A DNA stretch of 64,000 bases from Streptomyces sp. SUK 48 (lineage in GTDB: Bacteria > Actinomycetota > Actinomycetes > Streptomycetales > Streptomycetaceae): assembly GCF_009650765.1 (NCBI RefSeq), contig NZ_CP045740.1, positions 5,556,001 to 5,620,000 of the forward strand, given 5' to 3'. Each line of letters begins with the position of its first letter. The first letter of the stretch is position 1. Under the pieces are notes generated by a model. It did no database searches. It saw only the letters and a list, made by a program, of their open reading frames with translations, and was not told where the DNA came from. Of the stretch, positions 1 to 8,884 are shown piece after piece. Both the position numbers and the translations under genes were made by a program.

Positions 1-39
1 CCTCCGCCACGGGGACGCGGCTTTGGTCACGGCGTTCAC
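1..39 (-). CDS. Start of an ABC transporter gene, probably the second ATPase (partial)
   Basis: A minus-strand reading frame opens at a GTG (37-39) that overlaps the TGA of the upstream permease-ATPase gene in a GTGA arrangement. It runs off the left edge after about 13 codons (N-terminus V-N-A-V-T-K-A-A). Oligopeptide importers carry two ATPases and only one is seen in the window, so I infer this is the DppF/OppF-type subunit. No domain is visible. Confidence 0.45.
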   Translation of the reverse strand, partial: MNAVTKAASPWRR

Positions 40-1994
40 TGGACGGCCTCCTCGCGGTCGGCGGGTGCCGGGTGGTGGCAGGCGACCGTGTGGGTCGCGG
101 GGCCCGTGAGGACCGGAGCCCGTGTGCGGCACACCTCGCTCGCCAGCGGGCACCGGCCGGCGAACCGGCAGCCGGGCGGGAAGTCGGCGGGGGACGGTAC
201 GACGCCCGGGATCTGTGTCATCCGTTCCGCGGCGGACTCCAGCGAGAGCACGCTGCCGAGCAGAGCGCGCGCGTAGTGGTGGGCCGGCGCCGCCACCAGC
301 TCGGCGGTCACCCCGCTCTCCACGATCTGCCCGCCGTACATCACCACCACCCGGTCGGTGACGTCCGCGACCAGCGCCAGATCGTGCGAGACCAGGACCA
401 GCGCGAAGCCCAGTTCCGCGCGCAGCCGCAGCAGCAGTTCCATCACCTGGGCCTGCACGGTGACGTCCAGCGCGGTCGTCGGCTCGTCGGCGATGATCAG
501 GCTCGGGTCGCGGGACAGCGCCATGGCGATCAGCACCCGCTGGCGCTGCCCGCCGGACAGCTCGTGCGGATAGCTGCGCAGGGTGCGCTCGGGATCGAGG
601 CCGACGAGTCCCAGCAGTTCGGCCGGGCTCCGGCGTCCGCCACGCCGTACCAGCTGCCCCAGCTGGGCGCGGACGGTCATGGCCGGGTTCAGGGAGGACA
701 GCGCGTCCTGGTAGACCATCGCCATCTCGTGGCCCAGCAGCTTCCGCCGGGCGCGGGCGGGTTCGGCGAGCAGATCGCGCCGCCGGAAGCGGACCTGGCC
801 GCGCACCCGGGCGCCGGGCGGCTGGAGCCCCATGACGGTGAGCGCGGTCAGCGACTTCCCGCACCCCGACTCGCCGACCAGGCCCAGCACTTCACCGGGG
901 TACACCTCGAAGCCGACCCCGGCGACGATGTCCACGCCCCGGTGCCGGCCGGGGAATCCGACGGCCAGGTTCTCCACGGCGAGCACGGGCGGCCCGGTGC
1001 GGTCCGGGAGCGGCCGGGCACGGGAGCGCAGCCTGCCGGCGGCCTCGGCGAGGCCGGGCAGCCGCAGCACCTCGCCCGGACCCGCCGCTGCCCCGGGCTC
1101 GTCGGCCGCCTCGACCTCCCGGGGCGCCGGGGCGGCCCACGCGTCCGAGACGCCCTCGGCGAGGATGTTCAGCGAGAGCACGGTCAGCAGGATCAGCAGC
1201 CCGGGGAAGACGGTCGCCCACCAGCCGCCGGTCAGCACCATGTTCTTGCCGTCCGCGATGACACTGCCCCACGAGGGGTCCGGGGGCCGCACCCCCGCCC
1301 CGATGAAGGACAGCGACGCCTCGAACACGATCGCCTCGGCGACCTGCACCGTGCAGAACACCAGTACCGGGGCGGCACAGTTGACGGCCACATGGCGCAG
1401 CACGATGTGCGGGGTGCGGGCGCCGATCACCCGTTCCGCGGTGACGTAGTCCTCGCCGTACTGGTCGAGCACATTGGCCCGTACGACGCGTGCCACCGGC
1501 GGCGTGAACAGGAAGGCGATGGCGCAGATCAGCACGCCGATCCCGCCGCCGAACACCGCGACGAGCACGGCCGCGAGGGCGATCCCCGGGAACGCCATCA
1601 CCACGTCCAGACAGCGCATCAGCGTCTCGTCGACGGCCTTGCGCGAGGTCGCCGCGACCGCCCCGAGCACCGCCCCGACGACCAGGGCCAGCGCGGTGGC
1701 GCCGAGCCCGATCGCGAGCGACCACCGGGCGCCGTACATCAGCCGGCTGAGGATGTCCCGGCCCAGGCTGTCCTGGCCCATCCAGTGCGCGGCGGACGGA
1801 TGTCCGGTGCCGCCCACCGGGTCCTGCTGGTCGAGCGGGTCGTCGGGGGCGAGCAGGGGCGCGAGGAGGGCGACGAGGACGACGAGGGCGAGGAAGCAGG
1901 CGGCGGCCTGGGACAGCGGTGGCAGCCGGCGCCGGCCGCGCGGCCGCACCCGGGGGGCGGCGAGCCGTTCGGCGAGCCCGGCACGGGTGATCAT
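36..1994 (-). CDS. Oligopeptide ABC transporter, fused permease and ATP-binding protein (DppC-DppD type)
   Basis: A 652-residue membrane protein that joins two subunits normally made separately. Residues about 1-290 are a DppC-type permease with several hydrophobic segments and the conserved EAA-like loop (FEASLSFIGAGVRPPDPSWG). After a linker of roughly 45 residues rich in Ala, Pro and Glu, residues about 340-600 form an ABC ATPase: Walker A GESGCGKS, signature LSGGQRQRV, Walker B LIIADEPTTALD. The last ~50 residues have the Cys-rich oligopeptide-type tail (PPGCRFAGRCPL). It should import peptides or similar solutes with the neighbouring DppB-type permease and lipoprotein. Its ATG overlaps the stop of that permease by one base, so the genes are translationally coupled. 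Substrate is not deducible. Confidence 0.93.
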   Translation of the reverse strand: MITRAGLAERLAAPRVRPRGRRRLPPLSQAAACFLALVVLVALLAPLLAPDDPLDQQDPVGGTGHPSAAHWMGQDSLGRDILSRLMYGARWSLAIGLGATALALVVGAVLGAVAATSRKAVDETLMRCLDVVMAFPGIALAAVLVAVFGGGIGVLICAIAFLFTPPVARVVRANVLDQYGEDYVTAERVIGARTPHIVLRHVAVNCAAPVLVFCTVQVAEAIVFEASLSFIGAGVRPPDPSWGSVIADGKNMVLTGGWWATVFPGLLILLTVLSLNILAEGVSDAWAAPAPREVEAADEPGAAAGPGEVLRLPGLAEAAGRLRSRARPLPDRTGPPVLAVENLAVGFPGRHRGVDIVAGVGFEVYPGEVLGLVGESGCGKSLTALTVMGLQPPGARVRGQVRFRRRDLLAEPARARRKLLGHEMAMVYQDALSSLNPAMTVRAQLGQLVRRGGRRSPAELLGLVGLDPERTLRSYPHELSGGQRQRVLIAMALSRDPSLIIADEPTTALDVTVQAQVMELLLRLRAELGFALVLVSHDLALVADVTDRVVVMYGGQIVESGVTAELVAAPAHHYARALLGSVLSLESAAERMTQIPGVVPSPADFPPGCRFAGRCPLASEVCRTRAPVLTGPATHTVACHHPAPADREEAVQ

Positions 1995-2950
1995 CAGGAC
2001 GCCCGCAGCCGGGGGTTGACCAGCAGATACAGGAGGTCGATGACGAGGTTGACCACGACGAACCCGGTGGCCGTGGTCAGGACGACGCCCTGGACCACCG
2101 CGGGATCGCCGTTCTGCACGGCGTCGATCATCAGCTTCCCCATCCCCGGCAGCGAGAAGATCGTCTCGATCACGACGGCGCCGCCCAGCAGATAGCCGAC
2201 CCGCAGGCCGAGCACGGTCAGCGGGTTGACCAGGGCGTTCCGAAGGACGTTGCGCCCGACGACGACCCAGGGCGGCAGCCCGCCGCCGATCGCGGTGCGC
2301 ACGTAGTCCTTGTCCAGCTCCTCCACCACCGAGGTGCGCACGATCCGGGTGAGCTGGGCGGCCACCGGCAGTGACAGCGCGACGGCGGGCAGTGCCATGG
2401 TTCTGAGCCAGCCGGTGACGGAGTCGGCCGGGTTGATGTAGCCGCCGGCCGGGAACCAGCCCCGGTCCACCGCCAGGTACTGGATCATCAGCAGCGCCAG
2501 CCAGAAGCCGGGCGCGGCGACCCCGATCAGCGACAGGACCCGGATGGCCTGGTCGGGGAACCGGTCCCGGTACACCGCGGCCGTCACCCCGCCCGCGAGC
2601 GCCAAGGCGACCGCGAACGCGAGGCCCAGGAAGGTCAGTTGGAGGGTGAGGGGGAGCGCGGTGGTGACCTGGTCGGCGACGGGGGCGCGGGTCAGGGCGC
2701 TGGTGCCGAGGTCGCCGTGCAGCAGGGCGCCGACGAAGTGGACGTAGCGCAGGGGCAGCGGGTCCGACAGACCGTTCGCTTCACGGAATTCGTGCAGCTG
2801 CCGGGGGGTCGGGTTCGCGCCCTGGAAGAACGCGGAGGCCGGGTCGACGTCCGAGAACCGCATCACCAGGAACACGAAGAGCACGATCCCCAGCATCAGC
2901 GGCACCAGCAGGGCGATCCGGCGCAGCAGGATGCGGACGACGGCCGTCAT
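1994..2950 (-). CDS. Oligopeptide ABC transporter permease (DppB type)
   Basis: A 318-residue inner-membrane permease of the DppB/OppB family, with an N-terminal transmembrane helix (LLVPLMLGIVLFVFLVMRF), the periplasmic-side loop typical of the family (ANPTPRQLHEFREANGLSDP) and the EAA-type loop near residue 225-260. It pairs with the fused DppC-DppD protein to form the membrane channel. It lies four bases after the substrate-binding lipoprotein gene and overlaps the next gene, so the three form one operon read on the minus strand. Confidence 0.93.
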   Translation of the reverse strand: MTAVVRILLRRIALLVPLMLGIVLFVFLVMRFSDVDPASAFFQGANPTPRQLHEFREANGLSDPLPLRYVHFVGALLHGDLGTSALTRAPVADQVTTALPLTLQLTFLGLAFAVALALAGGVTAAVYRDRFPDQAIRVLSLIGVAAPGFWLALLMIQYLAVDRGWFPAGGYINPADSVTGWLRTMALPAVALSLPVAAQLTRIVRTSVVEELDKDYVRTAIGGGLPPWVVVGRNVLRNALVNPLTVLGLRVGYLLGGAVVIETIFSLPGMGKLMIDAVQNGDPAVVQGVVLTTATGFVVVNLVIDLLYLLVNPRLRAS

Positions 2951-2954
2951 CCGG

Positions 2955-4586
2955 TCAGACCCACGTGGCCTGGAGCACGTTGATCCCCGGGTACGGCTGC
3001 GCCCTTATCCCGGTGAGCAGGCGCGGGTCCCAGGCGGTCATCAGCTCGTTGTGGACGACCGGGTAGAGCACGGCCTGTTCGGCGACGACGTCGATGTAGT
3101 CCTGGACCATCGCCCTCTTCCGCGCGGGGTCCGGCTCCCGGGTGGCGCGGTCCATGTCCGTGAAGAGCCGCTTGGCGACGGGGTGGCCGGCCCAGCGGGT
3201 GTACCGCATCCAGAGGTTCTGCGGCCCGTAGTTGTAGTGCATGATCAGGTCGGCGTCGAGCCCGAACTGGTTCGGGTCGGACGCCGCGGCGACGACTTGG
3301 TAGTCCTGCCGCTGATCCATCTTGGTGAAGACGGCGGTGGTCTCCTGCGGGGCCAGGGTGGTGCGGACGCCGATCGCGTCCCAGGACGCCTTGACGGTCG
3401 GCAGGCAGTCCACGATCCAGCTGACGTCGACAGCCAGGAGGTTGATGCCGAGGCCGGAGACGCCGGCGGCCCTCAGCAGCGCCTTCGCCTTCTCCGGGTC
3501 GTAGTCGTACACGGTCCTGGCCCGCCGGTACGCGGGGTTGCCCTGGTCGAGGAAGGAGGAGGCGGCCTTCCCGTGCCCCTTGAGCGCGACCCTGACCATC
3601 TTCTCCTTGTCGATGGCGTAGTGCAGGGCCTGGCGCACCCGGACGTCGTCGAAGGGTTTGTGCTGGGTGTCGAACATCAGGAACAGGTTGTTCATCCCGG
3701 CCCCGCCGGCGACCTTCAGGCCGCCCTGTTCGAGCCTGCCGATGTTGGCGTACGGGATGTTGTCCGCGATCTGCGCGCCCGCGTCGGACCCGGAGATCCT
3801 GGCGACGCGGGGGGCTGCGTCCACGATGGTCAGCCAGTTCATCCGCCGGAACGCGGGTCTGCGGGGGCCGTTGTAGCCGTCGTACGCCTCGAACGTCGTA
3901 TTGGACTTCGGGTGGTGCGCGGTCTGCCGGTACGGCCCCGACCCCACCGCCAGCCCCTTGATCGCGTCGTCCCACGCGCCGGGCCGCCCGAACACGTGCC
4001 GGGGCATGATCTTGGCGAGCGTGAGCCGTGAGAGCCCGTCCGGGAAGGGGAACTTGAGCACCAGCTCGACGCTGTCGCCGCCGGTCCTCCGGACCTCCTT
4101 CAGCCAGCTCTCGAAGAATCCCTTGGCGAGGGTCGGGGTCTTCGGGTCGAGGATTCTGTCGAACACGAAGACGACGTCGTCGGCGGTGACGGGCCTGCCG
4201 TCGTGGAAGGTGGCGCCGGGCCGCAGCCGGAAGTGCCAGGTGGTGGCGCCGCGGTCGCTCGGCACCTCGGTGCCGAGCGCGGGGTACGGCACCCGGGTGA
4301 TCGGATCGGTGTCCAACAACCCTTCGTAGACATGGTTGTTGGCCGCCATCGAGAACGCCGACGCGGTCTGCGTCGGATCCCAGCTGCCGTCGTTGCCGTA
4401 CCCGATCACGGCGGTGAGCGTCCGGTCCCTGCCGCTGCCGCCGCTCCCGGTGTCGTTCGTGGACTGCGGCCCCGCGGAGCAGGCACCGAGGCCGGGCAGC
4501 GCGGCGGCCAGCCCGAACGCCCCGACCCCCCTGAGCAGAGACCGCCGGCCCGGGGCCGTCACATCGCGGGTCACGTCGTCGCGCAC
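2955..4586 (-). CDS. Oligopeptide ABC transporter substrate-binding lipoprotein (SBP family 5)
   Basis: A 543-residue extracytoplasmic solute receptor. I choose the GTG at 4586 because a GGAGG lies just upstream; longer in-frame starts up to 4682 lack one. The N-terminus has a twin-arginine lipoprotein signal (GRRSLLRG, then a hydrophobic stretch and lipobox LGAC). The body shows the family-5 pattern: TWHFRLRPGATFHDGRPVTADDVVF and VRQALHYAIDKEKMV. It is the first gene of the importer operon. The ligand cannot be read from the sequence; family 5 binds peptides, nickel, opines and some oligosaccharides. Confidence 0.92.
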   Translation of the reverse strand: MRDDVTRDVTAPGRRSLLRGVGAFGLAAALPGLGACSAGPQSTNDTGSGGSGRDRTLTAVIGYGNDGSWDPTQTASAFSMAANNHVYEGLLDTDPITRVPYPALGTEVPSDRGATTWHFRLRPGATFHDGRPVTADDVVFVFDRILDPKTPTLAKGFFESWLKEVRRTGGDSVELVLKFPFPDGLSRLTLAKIMPRHVFGRPGAWDDAIKGLAVGSGPYRQTAHHPKSNTTFEAYDGYNGPRRPAFRRMNWLTIVDAAPRVARISGSDAGAQIADNIPYANIGRLEQGGLKVAGGAGMNNLFLMFDTQHKPFDDVRVRQALHYAIDKEKMVRVALKGHGKAASSFLDQGNPAYRRARTVYDYDPEKAKALLRAAGVSGLGINLLAVDVSWIVDCLPTVKASWDAIGVRTTLAPQETTAVFTKMDQRQDYQVVAAASDPNQFGLDADLIMHYNYGPQNLWMRYTRWAGHPVAKRLFTDMDRATREPDPARKRAMVQDYIDVVAEQAVLYPVVHNELMTAWDPRLLTGIRAQPYPGINVLQATWV

Positions 4587-4701
4587 GGGTCCTCCAGCGA
4601 GGTCGGGGAGGCGAGAAGAGGTACGACGTCCTACGTCCGGTTCGATCAGCGTGACCATAAAAGCACCCATGTGGGCGGTCAAGGGGGCCTACACGAATGG
4701 G

Positions 4702-5841
4702 TTAGTCGCGCATCGTGAAGAACGTGAGCATCCGGGCCATGCCGTCGTCGGCGAACATGGCGTTCAGGCTGGCGGCGGATTCGCGGGCGGAGGATTCGGC
4801 GCGGGGGAAGAGGGCCGACTCGTAGGCGGCCAGGGCGGATTCGGTGTCGCCGGGGTGGGCGGCGATGGCCTCGGCGAGCAGCGCGCCGTCGTACATGGCC
4901 AGGTTGGCGCCCTCGCCGGCGAAGGGGGACATCAGGTGGGCGGCGTCGCCCAGCAGGGTCACCCCCGGGACCCGGTCCCAGCGGTGGTCGGCGGGCAGGG
5001 CGTGGATATGGCGCGGCGTGAGCGCGCCGTCGGCGTCCGCGACCAGCCCCCGCAGGCCCTCGTCCCAGCCCTCGAAGCCCGCCAGCACCGCCGCCTTCGC
5101 GGCCGCCGTGTCGCCGAAGTCGATCGTGCCGAGCCAGCCCTCGTCCGCCCGCACCGCCGTGTAGACGTGCAGGCTCCCGTCGGTCTCCCGGTGGGCCAAA
5201 AAGCCGCGGCCGCCGCCCAGGCTGATGAAGAACCCGCCCCCGATCAGCGCCGCACTGCGCGGATGGCGGGCGTCGGCGTCCAGCAGATCCGTCTCCACGA
5301 AGGAGATCCCGGTGTACGCGGGCCGCGCGGACGACACCAGCGGCCGGACCCGTGACCACGCGCCGTCCGCGCCGATCAGCAGATCCGTGGTGACGGCGGA
5401 ACCGTCGGCGAACGTCACCTCGTGCCGGCCCCCGCCCAGGGGCCGCGCCCCGGTCACCTTGGCGCCCCACCGGATCGTGCCCTCGGGCAGCGAGTCCAGC
5501 AGCAGATCGCGCAGGGCACCGCGGTCCACCTCCGGGCGGCCGCCCGCGCCGTCGTCCGCCCGGGACACGTGCACCGTGCCGTCGGGGCCGACCAGCCGCA
5601 TCGCCTGGCCGCCCTCGTGGATCAGCTCCCGGAACGCGTCGTGCAGTGCCGCGGCGTGCAGTGCCCGCTGCCCGTTCTCCTCGTGGATGTCGAGCATCCC
5701 GCCCTGCGTACGCGCCGCCGCGGACGCCTCTGCCTCGAAGACCGCCGCCTCGATCCCGTGCACCCGCAGCACCCGGGCGGCCGTCAGACCGCCGAGGCCC
5801 GCGCCGACGATCGCGATGGGGACGTGGTTGTCGTACGTCAC
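4702..5841 (-). CDS. FAD-dependent monooxygenase (TetX/PHBH-like class A)
   Basis: A 379-residue flavoprotein of the class A aromatic hydroxylase group. Seen: the N-terminal Rossmann motif GAGLGGLTAARVL, the DG motif (LLIGADGAWSRVR) near residue 160, and the GD motif (LLGDAAHLMSPFAGEGAN) near residue 290. These bind FAD and NADPH for hydroxylation of a small molecule, and members such as TetX inactivate antibiotics. The substrate is unknown. Two TetR-type operator boxes lie 50-80 bases upstream and the TetR gene follows upstream on the same strand, so it is probably an inducible detoxification or tailoring enzyme. Confidence 0.9.
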   Translation of the reverse strand: MTYDNHVPIAIVGAGLGGLTAARVLRVHGIEAAVFEAEASAAARTQGGMLDIHEENGQRALHAAALHDAFRELIHEGGQAMRLVGPDGTVHVSRADDGAGGRPEVDRGALRDLLLDSLPEGTIRWGAKVTGARPLGGGRHEVTFADGSAVTTDLLIGADGAWSRVRPLVSSARPAYTGISFVETDLLDADARHPRSAALIGGGFFISLGGGRGFLAHRETDGSLHVYTAVRADEGWLGTIDFGDTAAAKAAVLAGFEGWDEGLRGLVADADGALTPRHIHALPADHRWDRVPGVTLLGDAAHLMSPFAGEGANLAMYDGALLAEAIAAHPGDTESALAAYESALFPRAESSARESAASLNAMFADDGMARMLTFFTMRD

Positions 5842-5891
5842 AGGGGGCCTCCCGAGCGGCCAAGGGGTCTCTACCGAACGCCGTCACTGTA

Positions 5892-5920
5892 ACGAACATG
5901 TTCGTGACGAACAAGTTCGT
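5892..5920. promoter_or_regulatory. Two TetR-type operator boxes upstream of the monooxygenase
   Basis: Two 14-base inverted repeats sit 15 bases apart: ACGAACATGTTCGT (5892-5905) and ACGAACAAGTTCGT (5907-5920). Both share the arms ACGAAC/GTTCGT with a third copy at 6676-6689 in front of the TetR gene. Spacing and symmetry suit a TetR dimer on each box. Confidence 0.75.
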
Positions 5921-5967
5921 CGCAGCGCACGGCGAGGCCGGGGGAGGGGGGGCGAGGGTGGCTCCGC

Positions 5968-6663
5968 TCAGTCCGCCGGGTCCGGGACCGGGGTCCGTGT
6001 GATGCCGTTGACCAGCACGTCGAAGCTCCAGCGCATCCGGTCCGCGACCGCGCCGCCGAGCAGCATCGGCATGTGCGCCGCGATCGCCGGATGCGTCGTC
6101 CCGCTCACCGCGTGCAGGGCCCGGGCGAGGGCGTCCCAGTCGTCCGTGTGCGCGGGATCGTGCGCCTGCGTCGCGTGCTCGGCGGCGGCCGCCGTGGCGT
6201 CCTGGAGCAGCTTGTCGACGCCCCACGCGACCTGCTCGCGCGCGGCGCCGCTGCGGGAGAGCAGGTCCAGAATCCGTTCCAGCAGCCGCAGGTAGTTCGC
6301 GCCGCTGGGCCGCGCGACCAGGGCCGACCGCGCGAGCTGCGGGTGCGTGAACAGGACGCGGGTGTACGACGCGAGGACGGCCCGCAGCCGCTCCCGCCAG
6401 TCCTCCCCGGCGCCCTCGGCCGCCAGGTCCACCTCGCCGAGCAGCGCGTCCAGCACGGCCGCGTGCAGCTCGGCGGTGTTGGCCACGTACACGTACAGCG
6501 AGGCCGGGCCGGTGTCCAGCTCCTGCGCCAGCCGGCGCATGGTGACCTTCTCCAGCCCCTCGGCGCGCATGAGCCGTACGGCGGTGTCCACGATGCCCCG
6601 CCGGGTCAGCGCGGGCTTCGCGGGCCGCTCCCGGCGGCTGGCCGGCTCTCTTCTCGCTGTCAT
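5968..6663 (-). CDS. TetR family transcriptional regulator
   Basis: A 231-residue repressor. The DNA-binding helix-turn-helix lies at about residues 20-65 (GIVDTAVRLMRAEGLEKVTMRRLAQELDTGPASLYVYV). The C-terminal helical part resembles the TetR C-terminal ligand-binding class. The start at 6663 is chosen because the basic lead-in and helix-turn-helix follow directly; the frame upstream is only the antisense of recO. An operator box starts 13 bases upstream, matching the two boxes before the monooxygenase, so it probably represses both itself and that gene. The inducer is unknown. Confidence 0.9.
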   Translation of the reverse strand: MTARREPASRRERPAKPALTRRGIVDTAVRLMRAEGLEKVTMRRLAQELDTGPASLYVYVANTAELHAAVLDALLGEVDLAAEGAGEDWRERLRAVLASYTRVLFTHPQLARSALVARPSGANYLRLLERILDLLSRSGAAREQVAWGVDKLLQDATAAAAEHATQAHDPAHTDDWDALARALHAVSGTTHPAIAAHMPMLLGGAVADRMRWSFDVLVNGITRTPVPDPAD

Positions 6664-6675
6664 GCCGCGATCGTA

Positions 6676-6689
6676 ACGAACGCGTTCGT
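6676..6689. promoter_or_regulatory. TetR-type operator box in the TetR/recO intergenic region
   Basis: The perfect palindrome ACGAACGCGTTCGT has the same arms as the two boxes at 5892-5920. It lies between the TetR gene and recO, so it can autoregulate the former and could affect the latter. Confidence 0.72.
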
Positions 6690-6726
6690 GCCCCTGACCG
6701 GTTCCCGGTACGGGACAATGGACCGC

Positions 6727-7476
6727 ATGAGTCTGTTCCGCGACGACGGCATCGTGCTGCGCACCCAGAAACTGGGCGAGGCGGACCGGATCATCACCCT
6801 GCTCACCCGGGGGCACGGCCGGGTGCGGGCCGTGGCGCGGGGCGTGCGGCGCACCAAGTCGAAGTTCGGGGCCCGCCTTGAGCCCTTCTCCCACGTGGAC
6901 GTGCAGTTCTTCGCGCGCGGCAGCGAACTGATCGGCCGGGGGCTGCCGCTGTGCACCCAGAGCGAGACGATCGCGCCCTACGGCGGCGGCATCGTGACCG
7001 ACTACGCGCGCTACACCGCCGGTACGGCCATGCTGGAGACCGCCGAGCGGTTCACCGACCACGAGGGCGAGCCGGCCGTACAGCAGTACCTGCTGCTGGT
7101 CGGCGCCCTGCGGACGCTGGCCCGGGGGGAGCACGCCCCGAACCTCGTGCTGGACGCGTTCCTGCTGCGCTCGCTCGCCGTCAACGGGTACGCGCCCACC
7201 TTCGGCGACTGCGCCAGGTGCGGGATGCCCGGCCCCAACCGGTTCTTCTCCGTCGCCTCCGGCGGCTCCGTGTGCGTGGACTGCCGGGTGCCCGGCAGCG
7301 TCGTACCGTCCCCGGGGACCCTGGTACTGCTGGGCGCGCTGCTTACGGGAGACTGGGAGACGGCGGACGCCTGCGAGGCGCGGTTCGTCCGGGAGGGCAG
7401 TGGGCTGGTCTCCGCCTATCTGCACTGGCATCTGGAACGCGGGCTGCGCTCGCTGCGGTACGTGGAAAAGTCCTAG
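6727..7476 (+). CDS. recO: DNA repair protein RecO
   Basis: A 249-residue protein that loads RecA onto SSB-coated single strands in the RecF pathway. The N-terminus (SLFRDDGIVLRTQKLGEADRI) is the diagnostic OB-fold start of RecO. The C-terminal part carries a zinc-binding pair of CxxC motifs (FGDCARCGM at about residue 160 and SVCVDCR). The ATG at 6727 gives the usual family length. It is followed 48 bases later by uppS, the common actinomycete order. Confidence 0.96.
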   Translation: MSLFRDDGIVLRTQKLGEADRIITLLTRGHGRVRAVARGVRRTKSKFGARLEPFSHVDVQFFARGSELIGRGLPLCTQSETIAPYGGGIVTDYARYTAGTAMLETAERFTDHEGEPAVQQYLLLVGALRTLARGEHAPNLVLDAFLLRSLAVNGYAPTFGDCARCGMPGPNRFFSVASGGSVCVDCRVPGSVVPSPGTLVLLGALLTGDWETADACEARFVREGSGLVSAYLHWHLERGLRSLRYVEKS

Positions 7477-7524
7477 CCGGGCCAGGAGAGCCGGCCCGGA
7501 GAAGTCGTAGAGGAGTCGGAGCAC

Positions 7525-8355
7525 ATGGTGGTACGCGGGATCCTGGGGCGCCAGCGGCGCGAGTACACGGCGCCGGAGCCGCACCCCTCCGGGGCCCGTC
7601 CGCCGAGGCTCCCCGGTGAGCTGGTCCCGAACCACGTGGCGATCGTCATGGACGGCAACGGGCGCTGGGCCAAGGAGCGGGGGCTGCCGCGGACCGAGGG
7701 GCACAAGGTCGGCGCCGAGCAGGTGCTCGACGTGCTCCAGGGCGCGATCGAGATGGGCGTGGGCAACATCTCGCTGTACGCCTTCTCCACCGAGAACTGG
7801 AAGCGCTCGCCCGAGGAGGTGCGCTTCCTCATGAACTTCAACCGCGACTTCATCCGCAAGAGCCGGGACCAGCTGGACGCGCTGGGCGTGCGGGTGCGCT
7901 GGGCCGGGCGGATGCCCCGGCTGTGGAAGTCGGTCGCCAAGGAGCTCCAGGTCGCGCAGGAGCAGACCAAGGACAACGACAAGCTCACCCTGTACTTCTG
8001 CATGAACTACGGCGGCCGGGCCGAACTCGCCGACGCGGCCAAGGCGTTGGCCGAGGATGTGCGGGCCGGGCGGCTGGACCCGTCGAAGGTGTCCGAGAAG
8101 ACGATCCAGAAGTACCTGTACTACCCGGACATGCCGGACGTCGACATGTTCCTGCGGCCCAGCGGGGAGCAGCGGACGTCCAACTACCTGCTCTGGCAGA
8201 GCGCTTACGCCGAGCTGGTCTTCCAGGACGTGCTGTGGCCGGACTTCGACCGGCGCGACCTGTGGCGGGCCTGCCTGGAATTCGCCTCCCGCGACCGGCG
8301 GTTCGGCGGCGCGATCCCGAACGAGGAGCTGCTGGCGATGGAGGGCGACGGCTGA
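7525..8355 (+). CDS. uppS: Isoprenyl transferase (undecaprenyl diphosphate synthase)
   Basis: A 276-residue cis-prenyltransferase that condenses isopentenyl diphosphate into the C55 carrier lipid for peptidoglycan and teichoic acid assembly. It has the signature MDGNGRWAKERG at about residues 41-52, the catalytic Asp lying in that motif. Other conserved blocks are YAFSTENWKR and the C-terminal DMFLRPSGEQRTSNYLLWQ...FQDVLWPDF. A GGAG precedes the ATG at a good distance. Peripheral membrane enzyme; essential in relatives. Confidence 0.96.
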   Translation: MVVRGILGRQRREYTAPEPHPSGARPPRLPGELVPNHVAIVMDGNGRWAKERGLPRTEGHKVGAEQVLDVLQGAIEMGVGNISLYAFSTENWKRSPEEVRFLMNFNRDFIRKSRDQLDALGVRVRWAGRMPRLWKSVAKELQVAQEQTKDNDKLTLYFCMNYGGRAELADAAKALAEDVRAGRLDPSKVSEKTIQKYLYYPDMPDVDMFLRPSGEQRTSNYLLWQSAYAELVFQDVLWPDFDRRDLWRACLEFASRDRRFGGAIPNEELLAMEGDG

Positions 8356-8374
8356 GCCGTCCCCCCGAACGGCT
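8352..8374. terminator. Possible hairpin between convergent uppS and zur
   Basis: AGCCGT (8355-8360) can pair with ACGGCT (8369-8374) across an eight-base C-rich loop, immediately at the uppS stop. The stem is short and there is no T tract, so this is a weak call. Confidence 0.3.
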
Positions 8375-8406
8375 GGGCCGCCCCCTGGACGACCGAGCCG
8401 CCGCCC

Positions 8407-8823
8407 TCAGCCGTTCCGCGTGGCGCACTCCGCGCACGTACCGAAGATCTCCACGGTGTGCGCCACGTTCACATACCCGTGCTCCGCGGCGATCGCCTCG
8501 GCCCACTTCTCCACCGCCGGGCCCTCCACCTCCACCGCCTTGCCGCAGCCGCGGCAGACCAGGTGGTGGTGGTGTTCGCCGGTGGAGCAGCGGCGGTAGA
8601 CGGACTCGCCCTCGGAGGTGCGCAGCACGTCGACCTCGCCGGCGTCGGCGAGCGACTGGAGCGTGCGGTAGACGGTGGTGAGCCCGACGGAGTCGCCCTT
8701 GTGCTTGAGCATGTCGTGGAGCTCCTGCGCGCTGCGGAACTCGTCGACCTCGTCCAGCGCGGCCGCCACTGCTGCCCGCTGACGGGTCGCGCGGCCCTTC
8801 ACGGGCGGTCCAGCGGTCGTCAC
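8407..8823 (-). CDS. zur: Zinc uptake repressor Zur (Fur family)
   Basis: A 138-residue metalloregulator. The GTG at 8823 is chosen over 8844 because GGAGG lies about nine bases before it and the N-terminus then reads TTAGPPVKGRATRQRAAV, as in known Streptomyces Zur. The winged helix is at about residues 10-80, followed by the metal region GEHHHHLVCRGCGKAVEV and a C-terminal GTCAECA; the two CxxC pairs form the structural zinc site. It lies 61 bases after znuB on the same strand, so it is probably the last gene of a znuACB-zur operon. Zinc-loaded Zur would close the promoter at the boxes near 11534-11573. Confidence 0.95.
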   Translation of the reverse strand: MTTAGPPVKGRATRQRAAVAAALDEVDEFRSAQELHDMLKHKGDSVGLTTVYRTLQSLADAGEVDVLRTSEGESVYRRCSTGEHHHHLVCRGCGKAVEVEGPAVEKWAEAIAAEHGYVNVAHTVEIFGTCAECATRNG

Positions 8824-8884
8824 TGCTGCCTCCTCACGTCTCACCCCTGACGCGGGCCATTGTGCCAGCCCGCGGCCCCGGGGG

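Noticed and set aside
72..2195. A 707-residue plus-strand frame opposite the peptide importer
   Set aside because: It is the antisense of the fused permease-ATPase gene; composition is Arg/Gly/Pro-rich and has no family pattern.
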